Shown: positions 41,244 through 53,195 of the stretch, in pieces | Layout: the number at the start of each line of letters is the position of its first letter | Numbering within the stretch: the stretch's first letter is position 1 | Origin: Pseudo-nitzschia pungens | Taxonomy: Eukaryota; Bacillariophyta; Bacillariophyceae; Bacillariales; Bacillariaceae | Assembly (NCBI GenBank): GCA_037355855.1 | Contig: CM074763.1 | Location: 2,542,001 to 2,606,000 of the forward strand | Direction of reading: 5' to 3' | Length of the DNA stretch: 64,000 nt | Position numbers and translations under genes: made by a program | Notes under the pieces: model-generated | The model's database searches: none | Told to the model about the DNA's origin: nothing | The model's input: the letters and a program-made list of their open reading frames with translations, nothing else

Positions 41244-43698
41244 TCAGCTGTCGAATCGTGTCGGTATTAGAATCCTCCTTGTCGGCTTTTTCTTCGCTTT
41301 TTTCTTCTTCTCTGCTAGCTGCGCCTGTACGAAATACAATTCTGCGTTTCGTTTGGTCAGCATATACTGCAGATTCTGAATCGTTTCGGCATGGGACTGG
41401 GCGTCCTTGCCGGTCTTGTCCTTCCTGGAACGAGGGATGGGCTTGGGGATTGCGTTTGTCTCCCCAAATACCTTGGCGCGCTGTTCCACAATACTCTCGT
41501 CGATTGTTTCCAGCAGGGTCTGGAATTTTTTCGTGTGGCGCTGGGTGACCGTTCGAAATCCTCTGAGGGTTGCTTGGTGATGCTCGTGTCTCTCGCGGAA
41601 TCGTGTCTCCGCGTCTTCCAAGATCACGCACTTCTCGGCAAGTTTCGCCAGCTCCCTGTCCAGATCGGTGATCTTCCGGAATCGCAATTCCTCTTCCTCC
41701 AACAAATCCTCTACCTGTCTCTTGTAGTCTTCGAGGCGTTCGAGCTGCAGTTCGGTTCGGTTTGGTGTCTTGTTGGCCTTGGCCTTGGCAATGTCTTCCT
41801 TGAGCAATTTCTTTTGCAGCGAGAATTCTTCCAGCGTTGCGACCGAGATCTCTTTTTGCTTCTTGGCGGCAATCAACTTTGCTTCCAGATCGGCGACGGG
41901 AGAGGCCCCGGGGCTGGCTTCGACCTCCATGGAAACCACGGGCAGGAGCGTGGGTGATTCATGCTGTTGTGTCAACCGCTGCGGCGACCCTTGTTTCTTG
42001 GCAGTCGCAATCGCGGATGCCTTTGCTTCTGGCTGCGATTTCGTTCGCACCGGTGACCCTTGTGCCCTGGCAATCACGGTTGCTTTGGTTGCCTCGGAGC
42101 TCTTTGCGACAGGCTGTACCGGTGAAGACGCGAGCCGCGTCAAGAGGGAAATGACTTGGTCGTGGACGGCCGCGGCATTGGAGGTGCCCGACGTCGTGGA
42201 GGCAACCGTGACCTCGGGATTGACGTTCCCGCTGCGGTTTTGCTCGTCCCGAAGTGCCACAACCCTTTGCAGCACCGAGCGAATTTCGTCCTGCTGGCTG
42301 CTGCTCACGTCCGGATCCCCGCTCACGGTTTGTTCGGGCGGTTTCGGCGTGTCCGCAGCCGCCATCATTGCCGGAGCCAGTCTGCGGGCACCGGAAAAGG
42401 CGTACAGAATGTCCTCTGCGGATTCCGGTGACGTTGCCAAGTTGTAGGAGCTATCGCTCTCATCGCTGGAGGAAGAGGGCGACAGAAACAGAGGAGTCTT
42501 TGCTTTTTGTCCGGCGTTTTCCTTGTTCTCGACAGTGTCGTCGCAAAGGCCAAACTCTTCGGAATCTGCTCCTGCTTTTGCCTTTGAATTGTGTTTGTGT
42601 TTCCTGAATTCGTGCTTTTCCTGGAGCTCGCGTAGTTGTTCCGTGACGAGATCGGATTCTTCCCGCAGGAGCTGAATCGCGTGCTTGCGCAGCGTGACCA
42701 TTTTGTCCTTGGGAGAGGCCGAGGTGTCGGTCAAGTCCCGGACGGAAAGCGGTCCCGACTTGGTCGACGCCGCGGAGGAGGTGTTTGTTCCATGGAGGTG
42801 CGAAGAGCCGGTGGACAGGGACGACGAGACCGACAACGAGCAGGGCGTCCCCTCTCCGGAGCAGGGATCGAAGGAGAGGCGATGGTGCTTCCGCAATCGA
42901 TCCTTTTGGCGGAGGTCGTCGAGTTCCTCCGCCATGTGCAGGATTTGGATCCTCATTTCGGCGACTTTTCGGATGGCGTGCAGGAGCGAGTTATGGCTCA
43001 GTGGTTTGCGTTTTCCCTTGATGGGCTTGCCAAGAACCACCCTGGCCAAACGAAAGGAATCCCAGAGCTGGGTCTTGAGTTGCTTGTCGGTAAGATGCGA
43101 CAGGTAGGAATTGATGAATTGGTGCCGCTCCTGTTTCTGGAGCTGGGTCGGAGTCAGGGGAATAATGGGTTGGGGATGATGCTGTTGTGGGCGATTGTAC
43201 TTCGCACCGGGCTTGTGGTTCGCCTCTCCGTTCCTGCCACTACTGCTGGTACTACCGCTGCCATCCGTATCAAAGCTGTATCCGGTTCCGCTTCCACTGG
43301 CACCATGGAGGCTGCTGATGTTGCTCATGAGCATGGCGCTCATGCAGTGGTCTTCGTAATCGATCTTGTTGATGTTGTCGTCACTTTTGCTGCTAATCGT
43401 TGTGTTGTTGTCGTGGTCCGATTCTTGCAAGATCTTTCATTCGAAGCTCCGTTTCCGAAGTCGCCATCGTTTCGGTTCTAGCTCCGGGAAGGGTCTGCCC
43501 AAAGACTCCGTCCTTGTCCTTGTCATTGTCCTCTTCCTCATCTAGGTCGACAGTGTTGGACGTTGCAGTGCTGTGATCCGATGTCCAGGACGATGCGACC
43601 GATCCGGAAGACGACTGGAGCGAGGGATCCCAGATCGCCTTCGATGGAACGGTGTCATCCTCCTCCAGCACCAAGCTCGGTGGGGTTGTCGCTTCCAT
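41244..43698 (-). CDS. coiled-coil protein of unknown function, one frame change near 43430
   Basis: The main frame (41244 to ~43430) has no ATG at its start; its first usable codon is TTG. An upstream frame beginning with a true ATG at 43698 (MEATTPPSLVLEEDD) runs into it. Reading ELRMKDL, then removing one base in the CTTGCAAG segment, continues QESDHDNNTT. The combined protein would be ~820 aa. The start is acidic and disordered. A conserved-looking helical block (~residues 150-230) contains RHQFINSYLSHLTDKQLKTQLWDSF and AIRKVAEMRIQIL. The C-terminal ~230 residues are a long coiled coil (LEAKLIAAKKQKEISVATLE ... RHEHHQATLRGF) ending in a basic tail (KKKKAKKKPTRR). It could be a cytoskeletal or centrosome-like structural protein. 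No family is recognised. Confidence 0.6.
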
Positions 43699-46133
43699 CG
43701 TTTCGACAATCTGCCGTGGCTACTAGAGGGAGTTGCACTTTTTGGTGTTTTGCAAAAACCAACTCCTACTTTCGTTGGTCGCAGGTACGTATCGGTCGTC
43801 CGCAGAACCAAAGAACAATGCTCGTCGTTGGTTGCAGGGGTGAATGCGCCGCAATCGTGTGAACTTTTCGTTGTTCGACAGAGCGCGAACTCTTTTCTAG
43901 TTTCCAACGGGTTAGACTGCCTTATCGTATTTTTTTGCAGTTCCTGGGGTTCTATTAGGTTTGATGAAGTCAGTTGTCTTTTGAACTAACAATGACAAAG
44001 ATCTCTACCTCGGTTTGCATCCAATCGCACCGATCGTCTTGTTGATTTTGTTTTGCTACTAGTGTTTTAAGTTGTACCGTACGTTAAGATTTCCGTTGAT
44101 GTTTGTGGGCTACGGTACGGTACAAAACTCTTCGTACCGTAACTTATTGTTTCGTTGTGAGCAAAGCTGCCGGAGCGTGAAGCGGCGTTCTGAGACACTT
44201 TTGATTTGAATAATACACATAAAGTTAATCTTACCGGTACCTTACGACTTGTGTGCACGGGTTTTCATACAGCATCGCAGTTCAACAACGGAAAGAAAGC
44301 AGCAGCAGATTCTTTTTCGGACCCTCCTTACGGAGCGCGGTGCACACCTGAATTCAAAATTTAGGGCCAAAACAATAATACCTGCGTCTGTTCCTCGTAC
44401 GTGATGCATTGCGTCAAATGTGTCGTTATCAATCATTTTTATTTTTTGGTACTTACCGGTAGACTTGAAACTGTATCAGGTACCGTTGTACGTTCATGAG
44501 AGTACTGGTATGTACATGACGTACGGTTGATGTCCGCATCTCGTTTAGGACGGTGACATGTTGCGGAATGAGGGCAGACGCTTCATTATCCAAATCCGAG
44601 ACGAAGCTCCGTTCCCGTTTCGGTCTCCAAAGCGCGCAAGGTGAAAAAACAATGACTCACTCCTCTTTTTTGAGAATACTCCGCGCCTCCTAGAAGAATC
44701 GTGTTTCGGTTTTCCGTCCCGGTACGAAAACGAGACCAAGACTACCGGTAATTACAAGTACCCGGTAGTAATACCGATACTTCGTAAGGTTACTTTGATT
44801 GCTGGTACGTACGGTACGTACTACGTACTCGTAATTGTTACTTTGTATTAGCTGTCCCCTCCACGACTTTACTGTTGTTCAGTCGGGGACTTTTAGGGCA
44901 TCCTGGTCTTCGTCTGGTGCCAGATTTTTCTACACAGTTCCACAGAGCACCTCCTTAGGAACTCCTCTCGAAATCTCTTTAGTCCATGAAATTGTTGACA
45001 ATTACATTTTGGCTCCTCCTAATGAACCAATCTGCTTGAGTTGATGATAACAAGAACAGATAGACCAACTCTAGGCACAAAGGTTGGATGGACATATGTG
45101 TCATGAGTACAAGAAGTCTATTGCAACTGCTTCCCATTCAATCACCAAGGTTACCGAAATTTTATAAATGTTTATGCCTTTTTGGTTTGTTTTTAGGGGG
45201 TCGAAAATGTGTACATCAATTCTCGGCAACCAGACGTCGCCTGAAAATTTTAAAATATACGCAATCACCACAAAACCGTGAACTTGATTGTCTATTAGTT
45301 GGTTAAGTCAGACAACTTCTTGCTATCGAGAATTGATGTACACATTTTAGCTTATTTTCTTGTACATCAATTCGTCTAGAAAATTAGTACCAGAGTTTTT
45401 GTCTGGGAAATGAGGGAGGAGTGAGTCAGTCGTGCAGTTGACTCCGATAGAAAAATCTACCACAAGACGAATGCCCATCAAAGGATGCCCAAAAGTCCCC
45501 GACTGAACAACATGAAACTCGTTGATGGACAGCTGGTTCAGAATTACTGTCCGTAGTAGCACACCAGAATGTCGACCAGGTGTGCCTGATGTGACATCCG
45601 AGAATAAAATGGTCAATGATAATAATATTTTATTATGGCAGGTAGTATGGCAGGTATGCTTCCATAACGACGACCGATACCATCATTCCGAAACGAAATA
45701 GTTCCTTTGTCAATCAATAATACGAGGTACCTGTACCCGTACTTGTAGTTAGTGCGTGCGGCACATTGAACCGTAACTGCTATTGTTTCTACACGTAGAT
45801 AAATTGGAACAGAGTCTCTGTCGCGCCCAAAAAAAATCTAGCCAAAATCTTGGGAAGTCTTCGAATCATCTCTTGCCATGAAAACAAGTCTTAGTTGACC
45901 ATCCTAGAGTGCTCCTTCTCCTTCTCCCAGAAGTGCAACCAGTACTACTCCTATTAGATCCTGGGGGAAAATCAGTTTCGCCACCGTTGTTGATAGATCT
46001 ACAAAATTGGATGACAATTATGTTACTAGTACATTGGTTTTCCAGTTTCCATAAGGAGCTGCCGGTGCCTCCAGGGCGTGTACAGATCAGTGTCAATCCA
46101 CATTAATTTTAACACGTAGACTCTACTACCCTA
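43699..46133. other. spacer with a large inverted-repeat element
   Basis: No gene supported. A ~690-bp element with long imperfect terminal inverted repeats lies at 44845-45540. GTAC and TACCGGTA words are frequent between about 44070 and 44850. Confidence 0.55.
44845..45540. mobile_element. non-autonomous inverted-repeat element (MITE/TIR-like)
   Basis: The left arm (~44846-44936) and the reverse complement of the right arm (~45444-45540) share AGCTGTCC, TGTTGTTCAGTCGGGGAC, GGGCATCCT and AGATTTTTCTA in the same order. The right arm has one ~6-base gap difference. A nested perfect 22-bp inverted repeat (AAAATGTGTACATCAATTCT plus CG) lies at 45204-45225 and 45327-45348. No transposase frame is inside. 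The TTAGCTGTCCCC edge resembles the 96-bp fold-back family. Confidence 0.7.
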
Positions 46134-49100
46134 TTACTGCAAGCCAAATCCTTCGCATTCGATGATAGCCCTGTCCAATCGATCGGTAAGTTTCTCGAAA
46201 TTGTCACCGTAATCCGGCATTATCAATGTATTGAAGCAAGTATGTGCAGTTGGCAGTTGCGAAGAGTCCGGACCAGCTCTATCGGTCGACGGTCGATTCA
46301 AATAATTACAATGTAAAACGAAGCAAAAGAAAACAAAGCAAACCAGGAAGTAACGAATGGAAGACGTCAGAAAGGTGTAGGTTTGTCTTGCAAAATCTAG
46401 CGTCGAATTTCATTATCAATTCGTATATTAATACCAATTTGTACGCACCTCTGAATTTTGAACGGCATTTGTCCAAGTCCTCCCATGGGTCCTGGCAAAT
46501 AAAGCCGTACATAAAGTGAGCAACTTTTGTTTGGAATGTTGTTTTACAAAAGACAATTGACAAGAAAATGCAATGCAAACGACACGGTATTACAGTCCTC
46601 ACGACTTACCTTTACTGGATCCGGTGCAGAACCTGAGGAATTTTTCCTGAGTCGGAAGCGACGCCGACCGAACCCATTTCCAAAGGTTCCTAACGACTGC
46701 GGAATCGGCATCGAATCCACCTTCGTACTCGCACGAACCTTCGAGTGCACCAAAGTCGAGCACGAGGGTTCCGGTCACCAGCAGCTCCAGTTCTTCCGCA
46801 GTCAGGATGTCGAGACTCGAATCCGCCATGACTTGATTGAAGCCTCTCACGAACTCGTTGTACTGCGACGCGACGCTGTCTACCAGGAGCCACTTCACGT
46901 AGAGCATCACGTACTCTTCCTTGTTGGCAGAGGTCACGGCAATGTTGGAGCCACCGGGTATCAGCTCTTTCTTTCGCTCCTGACCGAGATCCATCCAGGC
47001 GACTTCGAAGTCCAGGCAAAACACGTGCTCCACGTCGTCACCCTCGTAGTCCAAGAGGCTCTTGAGTCCATTGCGAACATCTTCGTCGATCAAATCTTCC
47101 AGACCCAGCGGAAGGCCGAGGAGTTTGCGATATATCGCGTGAGGGAAGCGGACGTCCAATATCACGCTGTTGTATACCGCAAGACCGCAAAGAACTCCCA
47201 CCAAATAGTATCCTTCGCCATTCCAGGTGCAATCCGAATTGAACCAGGTATCGTTGCTTTCCGATATCGTCCACATTCCCGTGTTCACATCAAACAACTT
47301 CTCGCACAACAATTGGAAGAATTCTTTCGTGACGCCACCGGCATCGATGCCATCCTCTCCCTTGAACACCACTTTCAGACTCTTTCGCAATTCTCCCGTC
47401 GACGCGTTGGCAACGGCCTGCAATGTTTGGGGGAGTAGGTATTTCCGATCGATCGCCAGCACAAAATAGGGCTGGAATTGGAACTGTCGCGTCCTCTGAT
47501 CGAACGATACACCTCCCGCTTGTGCAGCCTGGACCATCGACATTTGGTGTTCGACCTGCAGCAGGCTTTGTTTCACCGTGGGTGCCATCAAAAATGGATG
47601 GGCCGAGAGGAAAAAGTTGCTGGATCGTTGAATGTCCGTGGCCATCTGATACGTTCTGAGGTCTTCGAACAATGCCTCCATCGGCATGCTTTCGATTCCG
47701 GAGCAATGGAAATCTTCGGGAGTTGCGAGACTTTCATCCGATCGCTCACTGACCGTATGCAGCCACATCAAGACGCCGCCGATCATCGGAACTCCATGGG
47801 TGATGTGCTTTAGTAGCCTCGAGTTGAGCTGGTGCACGAGCGGTCGCACTAGATATGGCACAAATAGCTCCTCTCCGTAGACAGTCGCACTCCACGCCAA
47901 AAAGGCCTTGTATCCTTCGAACGGCAACCCGAGGATTGTCTCGCACAGCAAAAAGAGCAAATCTCCCCGTGCGTCGAATCGGATCTTGGGTCCGCTTGTG
48001 TCACGATCCGTATCGTCCCGATTCTGTCCCGCGTCATCTCTCCACAGCGGACATTGCAGATACAGGAGCAAGAATCGAACCGACTCGAAGTAAATCAATC
48101 GGGAATCGACCATTGATTTCAATCCCATCCGCATCCCTTGCTCGATGGACGACGCCATTTTTTGTCGTACTTCCTGCGTGTGGCTTCCGTGGATCAACGT
48201 TTCGTAAATGGTGTTGATTTCCTTTGGATCCATGAAGAGGCTGTTCATGACTGCCGGCGATCGAAAAAGTTCTTCCGTTCTGCTGGCCAAGTCATCAATG
48301 GAAGATCTGTTCGACGACGGACTATCGTGGGTAGGATTCGTTTCTTCCATGCGTATGGCCTCCATGAGATCGTCCAAACCGGGCATGGAAGGTATCGTGC
48401 GCTTCGGCCCCTTGGAGTGCCCCTCGCTGTTGCTGTTGCGGCTGCTGTTGCACTTTTCATCGCTCGAGGGACTCGTCGTTGCGCTGGCAATTGCGAAATT
48501 GATGGATCCCCCGGCCGCAATGGACGAAATGGAGCGCGGAAGCGTCGACACCTTTCGGATCAGGCTCGTTCCGTTGCCCATTTCCCAGACGGCCCCGCTG
48601 TCGTCCAGCAGTATCGTGTGGCTCGTCCCGGCTTGGACGGATTCGAATCGTCGTTCGGGATCCGGGTGGTTCACCGGGAGGACCCCGGAGTGTTTGTCCG
48701 ACGAGGAGTCGGAAGCTTCCGTCGACATCCCGAGTCCCAGTTGCCCCCGCTCGTTGGATCCGCAGACCAAAAGCCGTCCCGAGTCGGTGACCAAGACGGT
48801 GTGCTCCTTTCCACAGGCCGCGTCCACGATGCGGACATCGCTGGCGAGACCGATCGGTTCGTCTTTCGCCCGCACGTTCCAGTTTTCGAGAAAGACCGAC
48901 ACCGCACCGAGGGAGGAACCACCGCGGGGAGTCAGGGTGCTCTTGGGCACGGCAATGGGAACCGGAACGTTCAGACGTCGTGGGAATTCCCGTCCGCACT
49001 GACCGGCCCCATTGGATCCCCAGGCGAAGGCCGTTCCGTGGGCCGTCCAGACCACCGAATGATAGGCTCCGGAGGCAATTCCCACCAGGGGGACTCCCTG

Positions 49101-50965
49101 CAGGACCGCGATTTGCTTGGGCAGGGGAAAGAATTCTTCGTTTGCTTCCCGTTCGTGTTCATTTTCGCGTTCGTACTCGGCGCCCGCGCTGAAGACCTCC
49201 ATGCGTGTCGTCAGCACGAGGGTGGAGACGTCGCAGCAGGCAACATCGGCGGCCCGGTGTCTCCCGTTGGCTCCCAGGACGAATGCCTTGGGGACGCACG
49301 CGCCGAGTGGTCCTCGGTGGCGCGGAGCCCGCCGGTGTCCGAGCTGACCGCGGCGATTGGATCCCCAGGTCAGGACGGAGCCGATTTCGGTGACGACGGC
49401 CGTGTGGTGCTTGCCGCAGGCCACTTTCTTGATTCGATTCATGCCCAGCCCGACCTCCAGGTGGGTCGGAACCGGAAGGATCACTGCCTCTCGGATGCGG
49501 GAGGGATCGACGGCGCCCTCCGCGTTGTTTCCGCACGCCAAGAGCATCCCCGAGGAGGTCACAAAGGCGCAATGGGTTACCGAGCCGCTCGCCGATACGA
49601 TTTCGGAGCGGCCCAACCGGGCATTTGGAGGGACGCGGCGCGGGGTTGCGAAATCATGGGTCTCTTCGGGACCTTCCTTTCCGAACAGCTCGTACGTTTC
49701 GTATTTGGTGCTGGACGAATCCTCGTTTTCCTCGATGTTCGTTTGCTGGCCGTGGTCGTCGCGAGTACTTTGGCGGTCGATGAACAAGGATCCCCAGGTG
49801 TAGAGTTCCGCCTGTGGAACCGGGAGAGGATCCGGAACAACCATGCCTCCGTCGATATCGGCAGCACAATGCAGCCGGTCCGTGCAATCGATCTCGTTTC
49901 GCGCGTGATCTCCGGTCGCTGTTTCGATCGGAGCCTCCTTTCCTTCCAGAGCGGCAAATCGCACCATTAGGTCTTCCGACAAGACCCTGAGGCTCCCCCT
50001 CCGGCTCAGGGTCTTGTCCCCCAGGGATTTCCGTGCCGATTCCGGCAAGAGCAGCTCGGAACCCGCAATCGCATCGCCGATTTCGACCGGCTCTCCTTCC
50101 CACGATGCATCCTCGTCGTTGGAGTCGGTTCCGTGTTCCGGTACCACCCCGACGCTCCGACCCTCCAGCGCCGATCCCTCGTCGAGGGTGGGGAGAAAGG
50201 ATCCCCGAATCGATGCCGCGAGGGCGTGGCTCGAGGAAAACGAGGCCCCACCAATCGAGAGATCGGCGTTTGGTGCTCCCTCCGTCGCATGGGACAGCTC
50301 GTCGCGGGTGCGGCTGGCCAGCAACGACGACGATCGCCGGGTCATCGATCGCCGCTCCGGCTGCCCGGTAACCGGCGATCTGGTGTCATCCTCCCGCGGC
50401 AACGGTTGAGACTGCGACCGCGACTGCGACTGCGATTCCGACCGCAACCACTGGAGGGGAATCCGCGTGGAATGGGATCGCTCCGCCGTTTCCAATCGCT
50501 GCGATAGATCCCGGAGAGAGTCGTCGATCGGTGGAGCCGAGCCGGAGCTTCCGCTGCTTCCCGTCAGGGCGTGGAGGCGGCCGCGAATGTTGCCAAGGGC
50601 GCTGCCGATCGAGTCGAAGAGGGCTCGTCCCCCGCTGCGGAAGTGGCCTCGATCCCGGCCAAACACGTCGCCGGTGTTGTTGTTGTTCGTGTTTGTGCTG
50701 CTGCTGTTGCTTCTGCTAGTCGTGCTGCCGTCATTGTCGTTCACTCCGGAAAGAAACAAGATCCCGCGACGCTCGTTCAATCCGCGCTCGACCTCTTCCA
50801 GGTCGTTCCAGAGGGCCTCCAGATCTTCACCATCCGCCATGGTGGGGTCGAGTGCGCTGCTGTTGTTTTCGGTAGTATCCGGTTCCGAGTGGCTCGCACT
50901 GGAAGACCGCTGTCGTTTCGACTGCCGTCGCGATTGCGAATCGGCTTCGGGAGATCCCGGATCTT

Positions 50966-50997
<32 letters not shown>

Positions 50998-51128
50998 CGT
51001 TTCGCAGGAGCGTGTTGAGGATTATCACTGGATGCTTCGTTGTTGTCGCTGTCGCTGTCGCTGTTGCTGTTATTGTTGCTGATGCTATCGGGGGACTCTC
51101 TGGATATCCAACTCGGAACGGAACCCAT
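46134..51128 (-). CDS. HERC-like E3 ubiquitin ligase: RCC1 repeats plus HECT domain
   Basis: Three exons, read on the minus strand: 51128-46610, 46491-46449 (a 43-nt microexon) and 46278-46134. They total 1568 aa. The first frame alone stops at 46599, inside the intron after donor GTAAGT, and would lack the catalytic end. The spliced C-terminus reads PMGGLGQMPFKIQRAG and LPTAHTCFNTLIMPDYG, ending GFGLQ. The thioester cysteine is C1535, 34 residues from the end, as in HECT ligases. The HECT domain spans ~1215-1568 (KVVFKGEDGIDAGGVTKEFF). Residues ~440-880 hold RCC1-type repeats (LTWGSNRRGQLGHRR, FAWGSNGAGQCGREF, LLVCGSNERGQLGLG). The N-terminus is Ser/Arg-rich with poly-Ser. I chose the ATG at 51128 (MGSVPSWISRE); the open frame upstream starts only with TTG. 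It accepts ubiquitin from an E2 and transfers it to substrates; the substrates are unknown. Confidence 0.9.
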
Positions 51129-51377
51129 CCAGGCGACAAATCCACGAGATTCCTGCGTCGGAAACGACAATTTATTCGGTCCAACGATTGCAACCACCGA
51201 AGCGTTCTTCAATGCCGAATCGGTCGTGGAAACAAGGCAATCCTAAATGCGAAGTGAGCCCGTCGTGTCCTGTTTTTGTTCCCGAGATCGATCGAGCAAG
51301 ACAATGTTTGTCGGGTGGAGTTCCAAGTTCGATTGGATTCCGCTGGGCCGGACGATGGACTGGAATTGATTCGACTG

Positions 51378-51410
51378 GATTCGATTCGATTCGATTCGAT
51401 TCGATTCGAG
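51378..51410. repeat. GATTC pentanucleotide microsatellite
   Basis: GATTC/ATTCG units in tandem, six or more, upstream of the HECT ligase gene. Confidence 0.9.
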
Positions 51411-51513
51411 TGGTCGGGTGCTTGGGTGGCCAAAATTACTTCGGTGCCCAAAACTTGTGGTCTTGGTTTGATTTTGTGGTAAATTGTTCTCTAAAACTTT
51501 CAAAAGGCGAGAA

Positions 51514-51516
<3 letters not shown>

Positions 51517-51544
<28 letters not shown>
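51517..51544. repeat. TC dinucleotide microsatellite
   Basis: Fourteen consecutive TC units upstream of the HECT ligase gene. On the sense strand of that gene it is a GA tract. Confidence 0.95.
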
Positions 51545-51547
<3 letters not shown>

Positions 51548-53195
51548 ACAATCGCTGAAGTGCGTGATGTTCCGCCCTTCGCCTTGAGCCGCAAAAAACG
51601 AAACCGAGAAACGACGCCGGACACGGGACATGCGATGAGAAGCATGAGAAGATGAGATTACGGTAAGGTTTATGACATGACATGACATTAGATGAGATGA
51701 AATGAGACACACGATACGCGACGCTGCGCGCGACTCGACGCGACGGGACGGGACGAAACACGGGGCCAACCTTGGCATCGTACTGGTTCATCGTACGAGA
51801 ACGAACGTAGAACTAAGGTATGTTGCAGAATCTGAGTCCATGAAAAATCAAACTTCATCTGGTCCCCCTTCGTACTGTACTAATACAAGTAAGGTTTACC
51901 TAGTAAGTTACCTTACCGTAACCTTACTTCGTATTACTTCAATTTTTTCGTAATTACCATATCTTCGAAGCCGAAGTCAGACGGCTTCTGGATTTTCTCA
52001 CAAGAAGGATCCAAATTCAAAATTCAACTAAATTCCAGTGAGGTTACGGTAATTACGGTAGGGCCATCAGCACTAATTTCTACCTTCAAAAGCCAATTTT
52101 GGAATTGGAGTCAAACCACACCAAAGTTACAGGATAGAATGTGGGTAGAATGATAGTAGTAGTACTAGTAGTAAGCAAGTTCTTCCTGCCACGCGATGGA
52201 TGATACTACTAGTATAGCGCTGGTCAAAAACCATCGAAGTAGTAGTAGAATGAGTCTGTGCCGGCGACCAACAGAAAAAAAAAAGGCGGATTGCTTTCGG
52301 AATCACCCATGACAGGCTGTTGGCAAAGACGCTTATTTTTTTAAGAGATCCCCTGTTGAATAGTACTGGGACTGGGATTCTGATTTTGCGATTCATTAGG
52401 CATAGTAGAACATTCGCAAGGCGCTGTTTCGATCAAAGTAAACTAAGATCTTACTGCGTTTGACTTTCAGGTATTACGTGCCGGTACAGCTACCGGAGAG
52501 ATGAAGGCCGAGGACTAGCGTCTCACACACAATAATGAGACCGAATGACCCATCATCAGTCAAACATGGCCATGGCGGATCTTTCGATTGTACTGACATG
52601 CGGATTTCTTTTTCACATCTTTACATTATTTAATGAGTGTTTTACTGAAAAAACACGTGCTTCTTAATTATCACACCACGTGCTCCAGTCAAGATCTCTA
52701 TAGGAATGGTGTCCACGACAATACAGGTAAATCCGAATCCTCGTTACCTTCACATTTTTACTACTTCTTTGTAATTTCAAATGAATAGCGAAAAGTAGAC
52801 CATTGAAACAGTGGGCGAACATTGAATCATGACCGAACAATATGCCGGTGGTGGCAGACTGGATTCCGCGCCTCCAAAGACTCTGGGTTTTCACTCGGTG
52901 CTTTTCGAGAGCTTTGGTTTGATTCACATCTGTTATCCGCTTGTAATCACCGAAATCGTATCTGGTATCCGCTTGTAATCACCTAAACCGTGTAGTTCTA
53001 AACTGTACTACGTTTAGTGTATTGCGCCTTTTGCGACAAAAGCAGTGACAACAATGTTCATGATACTATCGATCTGATTTCATACATGCAAAGGGGGGTT
53101 GTTATTAGCTCGTGGCATCCACTACTACAAGCATTACAAATTACAAGTATCTCCATCATCAACTCTAGGTCCAAACGTTGGATTTCTGTCCGTAG

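Larger units (their letters stand above)
51129..53195. other. spacer with microsatellites
   Basis: The 5' flank of the HECT gene contains ATTCG and TC microsatellites (listed separately), ATGACATGACATTAGATG-like runs near 51670, and GTAAGG words near 51885-51930. No gene is supported. Confidence 0.5.

Noticed and set aside
46306..46602. 98-codon minus-strand frame downstream of the HECT frame
   Set aside because: It overlaps the two introns and the microexon in a wrong phase; the microexon read in the spliced phase gives the conserved HECT sequence.
48138..49970. 610-codon plus-strand frame opposite the RCC1-HECT gene
   Set aside because: Antisense shadow of the RCC1 repeats, caused by base composition; its translation has no family features.
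51129..51212. N-terminal extension of the HECT ligase
   Set aside because: The open frame starts with TTG; the first ATG is at 51128. An upstream exon cannot be excluded but is not supported.
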